This document shows positions 26,228-34,053 of a stretch of DNA of 39,515 nucleotides, piece after piece. Where the stretch lies: the NCBI GenBank assembly GCA_937944405.1, contig CALDYR010000133.1:1-39515 (forward strand), written 5' to 3'. Numbering within the stretch: the first letter of the stretch is position 1; each line of letters starts with the position of its first letter. The notes below the pieces were generated by a model, which searched no databases, was not told the origin of the DNA, and was given only the letters and a program-made list of their open reading frames with translations. Made by a program: the position numbers and the translations under genes. This DNA is from an uncultured Pirellulaceae bacterium. Lineage in GTDB: Bacteria > Planctomycetota > Planctomycetia > Pirellulales > Pirellulaceae.

Positions 26228-26551
26228 CTAGAGATCGGCTTCGTACTCCGCCCCACAGGACCAACACGCAAAGAACCCCTCGTCGACATCTTCGCCACAT
26301 TGGCATTTCCATGCCGGACAGGTTTGCGTTTGAGCGTCGTTTAATTCTGCCAACAAATGTTGGGCTTTTTCTAAGTTCGTTTCGGCGACGATGATCTCGA
26401 TTCCCGCCAATTCACCGATCCCAAGATCGAAGGCCCCGCCTTCATCATTCATTTGGGCCACGATACCATGTTCGGCCAGTAGATTGATTGCCTGTTGGGC
26501 TTCAACGTCGTTGCTGAATTCGGCAGCGGCCACTAAATCGTCGTCTTGCAT
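26228..26551 (-). CDS. DUF2007-like protein with C-terminal zinc ribbon
   Basis: This 107-residue protein starts MQDDDLVAAAEFSNDVEAQQ and continues with AINLLAEHGIVAQMND and IEIIVAETNLEKAQHLLAEL, the alpha/beta pattern of DUF2007 (a small ferredoxin-like fold of unknown, perhaps signalling, function). The C-terminal 30 residues form a zinc ribbon with C-x-C and C-x2-C pairs (CQCGEDV, CWSCGAEY) plus an earlier Cys. AAAGG lies 9 nt upstream of the ATG at 26551. It is divergent from the selenoprotein gene, with a 179-bp gap. Confidence 0.78.
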   Translation of the reverse strand: MQDDDLVAAAEFSNDVEAQQAINLLAEHGIVAQMNDEGGAFDLGIGELAGIEIIVAETNLEKAQHLLAELNDAQTQTCPAWKCQCGEDVDEGFFACWSCGAEYEADL

Positions 26552-26674
26552 TGGAGTCGCCTTTCGGGGGGGCGTAGGTCGCGCGGAAATTAACACAGTC
26601 GCTAAAATTATGTCAGGTCTTTAGTGAAACACCAAACACACGTGGCACAATATCAGACTAAAGGCGAAAGTTCC

Positions 26675-26698
26675 GCCCTCAGACAAACGTCTGAAGGC
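26675..26698. repeat. Inverted repeat in the DUF2007/selenoprotein intergenic gap
   Basis: GCCCTCAGAC (26675-26684) pairs with GTCTGAAGGC (26689-26698) with one mismatch around the loop AAAC. It sits 33 bp before the selenoprotein start codon. No T-run follows; an operator or an intergenic repeat are both possible. Confidence 0.4.
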
Positions 26699-26730
26699 TA
26701 CAATTGAGGGAAAACTAATTAGGAGCATCC

Positions 26731-27789
26731 ATGAAGCCAATTCCTATTTCTACAACCAACGTGAAAGCCGCGCCGATAATTTTGGCCCTGTGTTGCATTG
26801 TTTTTTGCGCAGCAGTTGTAATTGTTGCTTTTCTAGCCAATTCTAAAGCGTTTGCCAAACCGGCGCCGCAAGAACAAGCTCAAGACCGAAGCGGATCGGT
26901 ATCCCAACCGGTAGAACTTGGCAATGTCCGTTGGCAGCGCGATTTGAACAGCGCGGTTGCTGATTCGAAACAAAAAGACAAACCGATCGCGATTCTGTTT
27001 CAAGAAGTCCCCGGCTGACAGGGTTGTCAAAAATACGGCCAGCAGGTGTTGGCCCAACCTTTGATTGTTGAGGCGCTTGAAGAAAACTTTATCCCCGTCG
27101 CCATCTACAATAACGCTGGCGGGAAAGACAAAGAAGTCCTGAACCAGTTCAACGAACCGGCGTGGAACTACCAAGTGATGCGGTTCTTGAGTCCGCAACT
27201 CAACGACATCATCCCCCGGAAAGACAAAGTCTGGACCATCCATTCAACAGCGACTCGTTTGGTGAGCGCTATTGAGACTTCTGGTAAAACTGCCCCCGGC
27301 TACTTAACCAATGTACTGATCCCCGAATCCAGTCCTAGCAATCGAATCGCTGTTTTTGCGATGTACTGCTTTTGGACAGGAGAGGCCAAGCTTGGTTCGC
27401 TCGATGGGGTAATCGCGACTGAAGCTGGATTTTACGATGGACACGAAGTTGTCGTTGTAAAATACAACGACGAAAAGATCGAACTGATTGACTTGGTGAA
27501 AAACGCCGAAACATTTGATTGTGCCCATGCTGTGTTCCTGCCAACCAAAGTGGAACAACAGGAAATTGAACGGAAGACACGCCTCAAAAATGTCTCTCTT
27601 TTCAGCTTCGACGGAGGCTATCGACGCGCCCCGCAAAGCGATCAAAAAAGGCAAATCGCATCTAACGAAAAACTGAAAACACTCGGACTAACACCGATGC
27701 AGTTGACGAAAATTAACTCGCGGGTCGTCTCTAAAGACTCGATCGATCAGTGGTTGTCGCCGCGCCAGATTGCGAAACTGGAAAAATAG
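26731..27789 (+). CDS. Probable selenoprotein: thioredoxin-like plus MsrA-like domains
   Basis: One 352-codon frame runs across a single TGA at codon 96 (27016-27018). AGGAG lies 7 nt before the ATG. Residues 15-42 are a membrane anchor or signal peptide (IILALCCIVFCAAVVIVAF). Before the TGA the sequence KPIAILFQEVPG looks like the strand leading to a thioredoxin active site; read as selenocysteine, the motif is VPG-U96-Q-G-C99, a U-x-x-C redox pair. I recall a named family of thioredoxin-like (seleno)proteins with a VPGU motif, which this resembles. The C-terminal half has C213-F-W-T-G-E218, GVIATEAGF and HEVVVVKYNDEKI, corresponding to the MsrA motifs GCFWG.E, GV..T..GY and H.E.V.V.YDP, though the usual segment between the last two is missing. 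It would act outside the cytoplasmic membrane in thiol/selenol repair. The alternative, a nonsense-mutated Cys protein, is less likely given the motif and the hairpin after the TGA. Confidence 0.85.
27016..27054 (+). promoter_or_regulatory. Candidate bacterial SECIS element
   Basis: Downstream of the TGA, GGCCAGC (27037-27043) pairs with GTTGGCC (27048-27054) through seven pairs including one G-U, closing an AGGT apical loop (27044-27047). The loop GGT begins about 27 nt after the TGA. Bacterial SECIS hairpins, such as that of E. coli fdhF, present a G-U in an AGGU-like loop at a similar distance. A smaller hairpin, TGACA-GGGT-TGTCA (27016-27029), includes the TGA itself. The element lies within coding sequence, as bacterial ones do. 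Confidence 0.65.
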
Positions 27790-28227
27790 ATTCATGGGCT
27801 CTCCCAACGTTGGCGCTTCCAGAAAGGTGGTGCCTCCTCAACTAAGATGACGGGGAAGACATAACTAAGGCGCGTTTGCAAATCAGCAAACGCGCCTTGG
27901 TTCAATCATGTGCTAGTTCCCCAACTCGGTAGTCCTGTAAACTACTTGTTTTCGCTGGCCTGCCGCTGATTTCAGTTCCCGCCGGTGTGATCGTGGTTTC
28001 TTTTAGACACAACGCGCGGCGTGAAGATGGTCGATAACGCTCTCATTGACGATCGTGTTAAGGCGTAGCAGTGAAGCAACACTGCCGTCGGTTGATCTCA
28101 ACCATCTCCGTAAATCTAAACCGCACTCTGCGGTATTGTGCCCTTTGCATCAATCTTCCGATGGGCTATCGTCACCTCAGTTAACTTTGGCGGACTTCGA
28201 AAAATCAAAACACGAGCGAGACGCACA
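27790..28227. other. Intergenic region between selenoprotein and aldo/keto reductase
   Basis: About 440 bp without a supported gene. It contains the strong hairpin at 27867-27898 and presumably the promoter of the aldo/keto reductase gene, for which no clear hexamers were found. Confidence 0.4.
27867..27898 (+). terminator. Probable terminator of the selenoprotein gene
   Basis: A perfect 13-bp stem (27867-27879 AAGGCGCGTTTGC with 27886-27898) closes a 6-nt loop, 77 nt after the stop codon. Only a weak T-containing tract (GGTTC) follows, so termination may be less efficient than at ftsH. Confidence 0.6.
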
Positions 28228-29271
28228 ATGCAGCGACGACGACTTGGCAAAAGTGGATTAGTAGTTTCTGAAATCTGTCTTGGCACGATGACTTTCGGCG
28301 GGCAAGCAGATGAGGCGGAATCGTTTAGGATTATGGATCACGCCTATGAACATGGGATCAATTTCTTTGACGCGGCGGAAATCTACCCCGTTCCTCCATC
28401 GGCCCAAACGGTCGGGGTAACGGAGGAAATCATTGGCCGATGGCTTAAAACGAAACCTCGGCATTCAGTAATTATTGCAACAAAAGTTACCGGCGCTGGG
28501 CATGGCTGGTTCACCCCGCCTGTGCGTGACGGCATGACGACATTGGATCGCCACCAAATTCGTATGGCAGTAGAGCAATCGCTGGCGCGTTTACAAACCG
28601 ACTATATCGATCTCTATCAAACGCACTGGCCCGATCACGGGATGCGTTACCAAGACACCCTGACGGCGCTCTCTGAATTAGTCCAAGAAGGAAAAGTGCG
28701 GGTCGTTGGTTGCAGTAACGAAACCTGTTGGGGCGTCATGAAAAGCCTGCAAGCTTCTGATGAATACGGTCTGGTGCGTTACGACACGATTCAAAACAAC
28801 TTCTCGTTGATCAACCGGCGCTGCGAAAGCGAATTGGCTCAGGTGTGCCGCAAGGAGAACGTGAGCTTGTTGCCCTATTCGCCGCTGGGGGGGGGAGTAT
28901 TAACCGGAAAATACAACACCAAAGGCGATTTGCCAGCGGCGGCTCGTTTCAGTGAATACCTGATCAAGGGTGCGGGTCGTCAGAAAAAGATGGCGCTGCG
29001 ATTTGTCAACGAAAGAACCTTGGAAACGACTCGGCGATTGACCGAAATTGCGAACAGCCTTTCGATCAGTGTAACAACGCTGGCGGTCGCATGGAGCAAA
29101 CAACATGATTTCGTCGCCTCCACAATTATCGGCGTCAGCCAGTTAGACCAATTGGCTGACAACCTTGCCGCGTCTGATGTTGTGCTGGATGAAGAAACGC
29201 TGCAACAGATCGACAAACTCCACTTCGACATTCCTCTGGCGATGACCGAAGACGGCTTGCGTTACCTGTAA
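28228..29271 (+). CDS. tas: Tas-like NADP(H)-dependent aldo/keto reductase
   Basis: This 347-residue TIM-barrel oxidoreductase has the aldo/keto reductase tetrad D48, Y53, K86 and H133 in the contexts [19 protein letters not shown] and YQTHWPD. The EIYPVPP and GTMTFGGQ motifs and the overall order follow E. coli Tas rather than the potassium-channel beta-subunit type. The C-terminal NADP-binding part includes [14 protein letters not shown]. The natural substrate is not known. The ATG at 28228 gives the normal start ([15 protein letters not shown]); an upstream ATG at 28138 adds a non-homologous stretch. It converges with the DUF4159 gene. Confidence 0.92.
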   Translation: MQRRRLGKSGLVVSEICLGTMTFGGQADEAESFRIMDHAYEHGINFFDAAEIYPVPPSAQTVGVTEEIIGRWLKTKPRHSVIIATKVTGAGHGWFTPPVRDGMTTLDRHQIRMAVEQSLARLQTDYIDLYQTHWPDHGMRYQDTLTALSELVQEGKVRVVGCSNETCWGVMKSLQASDEYGLVRYDTIQNNFSLINRRCESELAQVCRKENVSLLPYSPLGGGVLTGKYNTKGDLPAAARFSEYLIKGAGRQKKMALRFVNERTLETTRRLTEIANSLSISVTTLAVAWSKQHDFVASTIIGVSQLDQLADNLAASDVVLDEETLQQIDKLHFDIPLAMTEDGLRYL

Positions 29272-29349
29272 ACCAATTCGGATTGCGCAGAACGCACTGA
29301 CGAAGCAAGTAACGACCGTTGCAGACGGCGTCTGATCAATCTATGCCGA

Positions 29350-31728
29350 TCAATCGACTCGCAACGCATATAACAACACGTTAAAGGCAATTTTTTCGGC
29401 GTCTTGGCGGGTCAGACCATCGCATTGGCTGACCGCCACGTTCTCCAACGCACAACTTAAATCGTATTTGGAAAACGCCACGACCATTCGACCGTTGAGT
29501 TCCAGTCCCTCGAATTGCGGCGGCACCTCGGAAGGGCGGAATCCGCCTGGGTAAGAAGCGTCTTTTGTACGCAGTGTCACGCGTTCAATCTTACGGCCCG
29601 AATAACGAGCACTCCACAGTGCGTGATCTGCTGGAATCTTCGCCAAACGTTCCCCGGTGATGGTAAGTATTTCTTGCTGGAAAGATCGGCGAAATGCTTC
29701 GTTACTGCAGATCGCATCGGCAAAAATAAACCCGCCAGAATCAAGATACGCGCGCAATGACTCGCGCTCAGCTTCGTCGAATTTGAACTTACTCCGTCCG
29801 TGCATGAAGATAATCGGAAAGTCGGCTAATTCTTCGATACGGGCGTTCACCATCTTCTTCTCTAAACTGACCTGCAAACCAACAGCATCCAACTGTTTAA
29901 GAATGTTTTTCCACGCGTTGGGCGCTTCGTCGCTGCCACCGGAATGAATCAGTTTGGGAAAATTCAGCGCACGATTAACCAGAACAGACGTGGCGTTATC
30001 CTCCTCCAGTTTGGGAGTTTCGCCTTTTTCGCGCAACTGTCGGCCCGTGGCGTACGCGATCACGTTCACCCCAAGTTCAGAACAGTAATTAACGCGCCCC
30101 TGCAACACGGGGTTGGGGTTGTCGGCGATGAATTTCTTAAACGCCGGCCGATTGACGTTCCAGTAACACGATAAATTCTTCGGGCAGTAAACGACGCTCG
30201 TTCGACAGCAGGCTTGCAGTCCCAGCAACGGTCGTTCTGGATTGGGCAAGATCGTATGATGGGCCGACCATAAGGGATGATCTGCCGGCAATGGCTGAAG
30301 GACGCTTTCAGGAAAAAGTTCCTCCATCAACGCCTCAAACGAACGACCAAACGCACGCGCGTCACCGCAGCCCTCACCTTCGCACGCTTCGGCAAAGATA
30401 AAGCCACCGGTTTCAACGTATCTTTTGAGATTCTGCTTTTGAAATTCGTTAAGCTCGATCGCCTGGCGTCCTGAAATATGCAAAACGGGTGATTCCAACA
30501 AATTGTCTACTGTTGCGTTTTGTGACCGAACGGTCTGCCAGTTGAGTTTGGTCCGCCATTGTTTTTCTAATTGGCGCGTCAAATAATGAATGCCTTTGGG
30601 GTGCTGGTTCCACTGGTCATCATCGCCATATTGATACTTCCCGATCGCAACGGGGCGTTTGCCTTTTGACAAAAACAACAATGCCATCGACGTCGCGATG
30701 ACTTCTACCTTTTCACCAAGCCCCACGCCGCGCCAGGCGCCAGTGATTTTATTTTGTTTGGAAACGATCGCTTTGGCTCCGGCGCGATACCAATCGTGGG
30801 GCCCAAAAAAACGTTGTCCCGACAATCTTCCGGCGCGTTCGAGAGCATAGAGGTAATAGTACTGCACGCCGTTGTTGGCTCGTACGCCGAAATTACGTCC
30901 CAAGGATTTGATCGATTTTTCGACCGGGCCCAAACGATTTTCCAAACCGCAACACACTGCCGATCCTCCGTCGACCAAATCACGGAAGTCGGCTAAATTT
31001 TCTTCGATGATAATCCAAGATGAAATCCCCGCGCACGTCATCGAAGATCGCACCCGGGGATCGCCGGGTACGTAACCGAAGCCGCCTCCTTCGTTAAAAC
31101 ACTCTTTCCAAAAACCTTGAGCACGCTCCCAAACGCGTTGATCAATTTCGATCCCCATCCGGGAGGCTTCGTGCAGTCCGAGGATCGCGAATTGGGAATT
31201 CGACGCATCGCCTTTACCGCCCCCATTCACCCCACCCCCGTAGCTCCAACCACCACTGCGCGATTGCTGATCGACTAACCATTGAACGGTTTTTTCGACG
31301 TCACGCCGATACTGTCTCCCTTCGGGGTCCGCCATCGCTAAGACCATGATCTTCAACCCCGCGCTGTAGGTCGTTAGGTTTTCAACATCCATCTGGGCCC
31401 TGATGTAGTCCAGTGAACTTCGCATCCACGGTGATTCAGGATCTTCTCCAGCGTTCAGCAGCGCCAACGTCGCCAACGCCGTGACGTCACCGGTCCGGGT
31501 GTGCATGGGCCAACTGCCGCCACGGATTCGTTGATCTTTAAGAAAGCTCACCCCTTGGGCGACCGATTGCCGAACCGCTTCGGCGGAGACATCCCTGATG
31601 ACTCTGTTGCGGCGATTACGTTGGGCCTGACAGGGTTGGACGGTCGTCACGGCGAATAACACCCAAACCGCGACCGTGATCGCAACGGCACCTGGCAATC
31701 CCAAGTTCAACTTTTTTGGCCAGTCCAT
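29350..31728 (-). CDS. Secreted cyclase-repeat protein with two DUF4159 domains
   Basis: This 792-residue exported protein begins with a signal peptide (hydrophobic about 12-32, then QPCQAQ). Residues about 45-385 form an alpha/alpha toroid of prenyltransferase/squalene-cyclase type repeats (RGGSWPMHTRTGDVTALATL, SGGWSYGGG, GGGFGYVPGDPRV, ITGAWRG). Two DUF4159 copies follow (about 395-600 and 600-790), each with the pattern L-R-x-Y-[VL]-[ED]-[TS]-GGFIFA, then R-x-F-x-x-E-[LI], then P-A-D-H-x-LWSA. No cyclase DxDD motif is apparent, so the repeats probably bind rather than cyclise. DUF4159 proteins in planctomycetes commonly accompany MoxR/DUF58/VWA clusters, as here, where the gene is divergent from the second cluster. 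The exact role is unknown. ATG 31728 is used. Confidence 0.88.
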   Translation of the reverse strand: MDWPKKLNLGLPGAVAITVAVWVLFAVTTVQPCQAQRNRRNRVIRDVSAEAVRQSVAQGVSFLKDQRIRGGSWPMHTRTGDVTALATLALLNAGEDPESPWMRSSLDYIRAQMDVENLTTYSAGLKIMVLAMADPEGRQYRRDVEKTVQWLVDQQSRSGGWSYGGGVNGGGKGDASNSQFAILGLHEASRMGIEIDQRVWERAQGFWKECFNEGGGFGYVPGDPRVRSSMTCAGISSWIIIEENLADFRDLVDGGSAVCCGLENRLGPVEKSIKSLGRNFGVRANNGVQYYYLYALERAGRLSGQRFFGPHDWYRAGAKAIVSKQNKITGAWRGVGLGEKVEVIATSMALLFLSKGKRPVAIGKYQYGDDDQWNQHPKGIHYLTRQLEKQWRTKLNWQTVRSQNATVDNLLESPVLHISGRQAIELNEFQKQNLKRYVETGGFIFAEACEGEGCGDARAFGRSFEALMEELFPESVLQPLPADHPLWSAHHTILPNPERPLLGLQACCRTSVVYCPKNLSCYWNVNRPAFKKFIADNPNPVLQGRVNYCSELGVNVIAYATGRQLREKGETPKLEEDNATSVLVNRALNFPKLIHSGGSDEAPNAWKNILKQLDAVGLQVSLEKKMVNARIEELADFPIIFMHGRSKFKFDEAERESLRAYLDSGGFIFADAICSNEAFRRSFQQEILTITGERLAKIPADHALWSARYSGRKIERVTLRTKDASYPGGFRPSEVPPQFEGLELNGRMVVAFSKYDLSCALENVAVSQCDGLTRQDAEKIAFNVLLYALRVD

Positions 31729-31995
31729 CAATTCACCAGTCGCTAGAAAACTCGGTCGTTAAAAACTCGGTCGCTAATAAATGAATACATCGATCGATCA
31801 CGCGCGTTGCTGTACCGTACTGTTGATCATACAATAGAATTAAATGTTGCGTAGATCGGCAACTTCATTCGCCCCAATCAGCCCCAACGCGCTGGTCCGA
31901 TGACGCCTGCTTAACGTCCAACGGATTCGGTTCACAATATTTTACGGCACGACACAAATTAAACTTTGTCCCAACCAAAGATCCAAGAGGAACGA

Positions 31996-33015
31996 GTGTC
32001 CGGAAAATCACGAAGTTTAGGCGACGTTCTGCAAGAGTTCAGCCAACACCGAAAAGTTATGGAGCAAGAACTCCACAAGGTCATCGTTGGCCAAGAGCAA
32101 GTCATCGACCAAGTGTTTGCGGCGATCTTCACGCGTGGACACTGCCTGTTAGAGGGCGTCCCCGGACTGGCCAAAACACTGATGGTCAGCACGATCGCTA
32201 AAATTTTGGATGTGAACTTCAAACGGATCCAATTCACGCCCGACCTAATGCCATCAGACATCACCGGCACCAACGTGTTGGACGAAGACGAAAACGGTCG
32301 ACGCCAATTCCGTTTTGTCGAAGGGCCTATTTTCACCAACATCCTGTTGGCGGACGAAATCAACCGCACGCCGCCCAAAACCCAAGCCGCACTTCTTCAG
32401 GCGATGCAAGAGCGCGAAGTTACCATCGGCACCAAGACCTTCAATCTGGCGCCCCCGTTTTTCACCATCGCGACCCAAAACCCGATCGAACAGGAAGGAA
32501 CCTATCCATTGCCTGAAGCCCAATTAGATCGATTCATGTTCAACATCAAAGTCGGTTACCCTACTGCCACAGAAGAAGAACAAATCCTCAGCGCGTCCAG
32601 TCGCGACGAAAAACAGGATGTGCGAAAGATTCTTTCCGCCAAAGCGATTGTGAATTTACAGAAGTTGGTAAATTCAGTCGCCGTCAGCGATTACATCATC
32701 AAATATGTGGCTCAGTTGGTCCGATCGACCCGCCCAGCCGACCAACAAGCGCCCGCGTTTGTGAAGGAATTAGTCGACTGGGGCGCCGGGCCGCGCGCCG
32801 GGCAGTTCTTAATCTCGGGAGGCAAAGCGATGGCGGCGATGGACGGACGATTTTCTGTCGGCATCGAAGACGTAAAAAAAGTTGCATTAGCAGTGCTTCG
32901 GCATCGCGTCAGCACCAACTTCCAAGCCCAAGCCGAAGGCATGACCACCGAAGACGTTATTCAGCGCTTGATCGACGAAATCCCCACCCCCGCAGTGCCT
33001 AAATATGAAGAATAG
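31996..33015 (+). CDS. MoxR family AAA+ ATPase (copy 2)
   Basis: A 339-residue paralogue of the ATPase at 23.9 kb. Walker A is GVPGLAKT (54-61) and Walker B is ILLADE (116-121), followed by [18 protein letters not shown]; sensor 1 is in [16 protein letters not shown]. The two copies are nearly identical in these blocks (for example [10 protein letters not shown] in both) and differ mainly at the N-terminus. The GTG at 31996 is preferred because AAGAGG stands 5 nt before it; a TTG at 31966 would add ten residues without such a site. It heads the cluster moxR-DUF58-BatA-like-amidotransferase-like, and is divergent from the DUF4159 gene. Confidence 0.93.
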   Translation: MSGKSRSLGDVLQEFSQHRKVMEQELHKVIVGQEQVIDQVFAAIFTRGHCLLEGVPGLAKTLMVSTIAKILDVNFKRIQFTPDLMPSDITGTNVLDEDENGRRQFRFVEGPIFTNILLADEINRTPPKTQAALLQAMQEREVTIGTKTFNLAPPFFTIATQNPIEQEGTYPLPEAQLDRFMFNIKVGYPTATEEEQILSASSRDEKQDVRKILSAKAIVNLQKLVNSVAVSDYIIKYVAQLVRSTRPADQQAPAFVKELVDWGAGPRAGQFLISGGKAMAAMDGRFSVGIEDVKKVALAVLRHRVSTNFQAQAEGMTTEDVIQRLIDEIPTPAVPKYEE

Positions 33016-33156
33016 GAACATATCGAAGCTTCAATCCGCCGCCACCTGAGAAACTAAACCTGCGGCACAAGGGCGTAATTTCACAGCCGCCCCAATCCCC
33101 TCGGGCCGCACCCCGCTGGTAAGGACGCACACGAAAACACCGCCGCGCTGTTGAAA

Positions 33157-34050
33157 ATGTCAGTCGAAAAATACCTCAAACCCGAAGTCATCAACCAGAT
33201 CAAACGGCTCGACCTGCGGGCCCAGTTTGTCGTCAAAGGCTTCTTGCACGGGCTCCACGCCAGCCCTTTTCATGGCTTCAGCGTCGAATTCAGCGAACAC
33301 CGCAAATACACCCAAGGTGACGACCTCAAAGACATCGACTGGCAGGTTTACGCAAAAACCGATAAGTACTACGTAAAAAAATTCGAATCCGAGACAAACA
33401 TCACCGGGTATCTGGTGATGGATCTCAGTCACTCGATGGGATACACCTATCGTCAGACGCTGACCAAGTTCGATTACGGGATTTGTCTGGCCGCATCATT
33501 GGCCTACCTGATGGTCAATCAGCAGGATCCCGTTGGCCTCATCACTTTCAACGATAAAATTCGGCATTCGTTGCCTCCGCGCAGCAAACGAACTCAGTTG
33601 GGTAATTTGATTTCGCTGCTCTCCAACCTCAAACCTGCAGGCGTTACAGATTTTCGCAACAGTATCTTCCAACTGGCCGCGATGCTAAAAAACCGCAGCT
33701 TGGTGATGATTTTTTCGGACTTCCTGATCGACGAAAAAGAAACCATGGACGCTGTCTTTCGCCTCCGCCACAGCGGCCACGACGTGATCATGTTTCACAT
33801 CCTTGACGAAGCCGAAGTCAGCTTCCCTTTCAATGGGGTCTGCAAAATGAAGGACCCGGAAACCGGCGACGAACTCCGAGTCGACGCTGACGGGTTTCGA
33901 AGCGACTACGTGGATCAGATCGAAGCATTTCGCGCATCATTGAATCGGCAATGTCAAAAAAACGGGATCGATTACGTCCCCATCGACACCAGTATGCAAT
34001 TCGACAAAGCGCTCTTGGAATACCTTATCAGTCGCAGGGCAAGGGGGTAA
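33157..34050 (+). CDS. DUF58 domain protein with VWA-like fold (copy 2)
   Basis: This 297-residue protein is collinear with the DUF58 protein at 25.3 kb (KYLKPEVINQIKRLDLRAQF and YTQGDDLKDIDWQVYAKTD). The metal motif is D89-L-S91-H-S93. No membrane helix is seen. ATG 33157 is used (MSVEKYLKPEV); a TTG two codons upstream is also in frame. The next gene starts 3 nt after its stop, with the Shine-Dalgarno AGGGGG lying in the last codons of this gene, so the two are tightly coupled. MoxR copy 2 ends 141 bp upstream. Confidence 0.93.
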   Translation: MSVEKYLKPEVINQIKRLDLRAQFVVKGFLHGLHASPFHGFSVEFSEHRKYTQGDDLKDIDWQVYAKTDKYYVKKFESETNITGYLVMDLSHSMGYTYRQTLTKFDYGICLAASLAYLMVNQQDPVGLITFNDKIRHSLPPRSKRTQLGNLISLLSNLKPAGVTDFRNSIFQLAAMLKNRSLVMIFSDFLIDEKETMDAVFRLRHSGHDVIMFHILDEAEVSFPFNGVCKMKDPETGDELRVDADGFRSDYVDQIEAFRASLNRQCQKNGIDYVPIDTSMQFDKALLEYLISRRARG

Positions 34051-34053
34051 GCG

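Noticed and set aside
29350-31728. A true squalene/hopene cyclase
   Set aside because: The repeats are present, but no DxDD catalytic motif is visible and the protein is exported and fused to DUF4159 domains.
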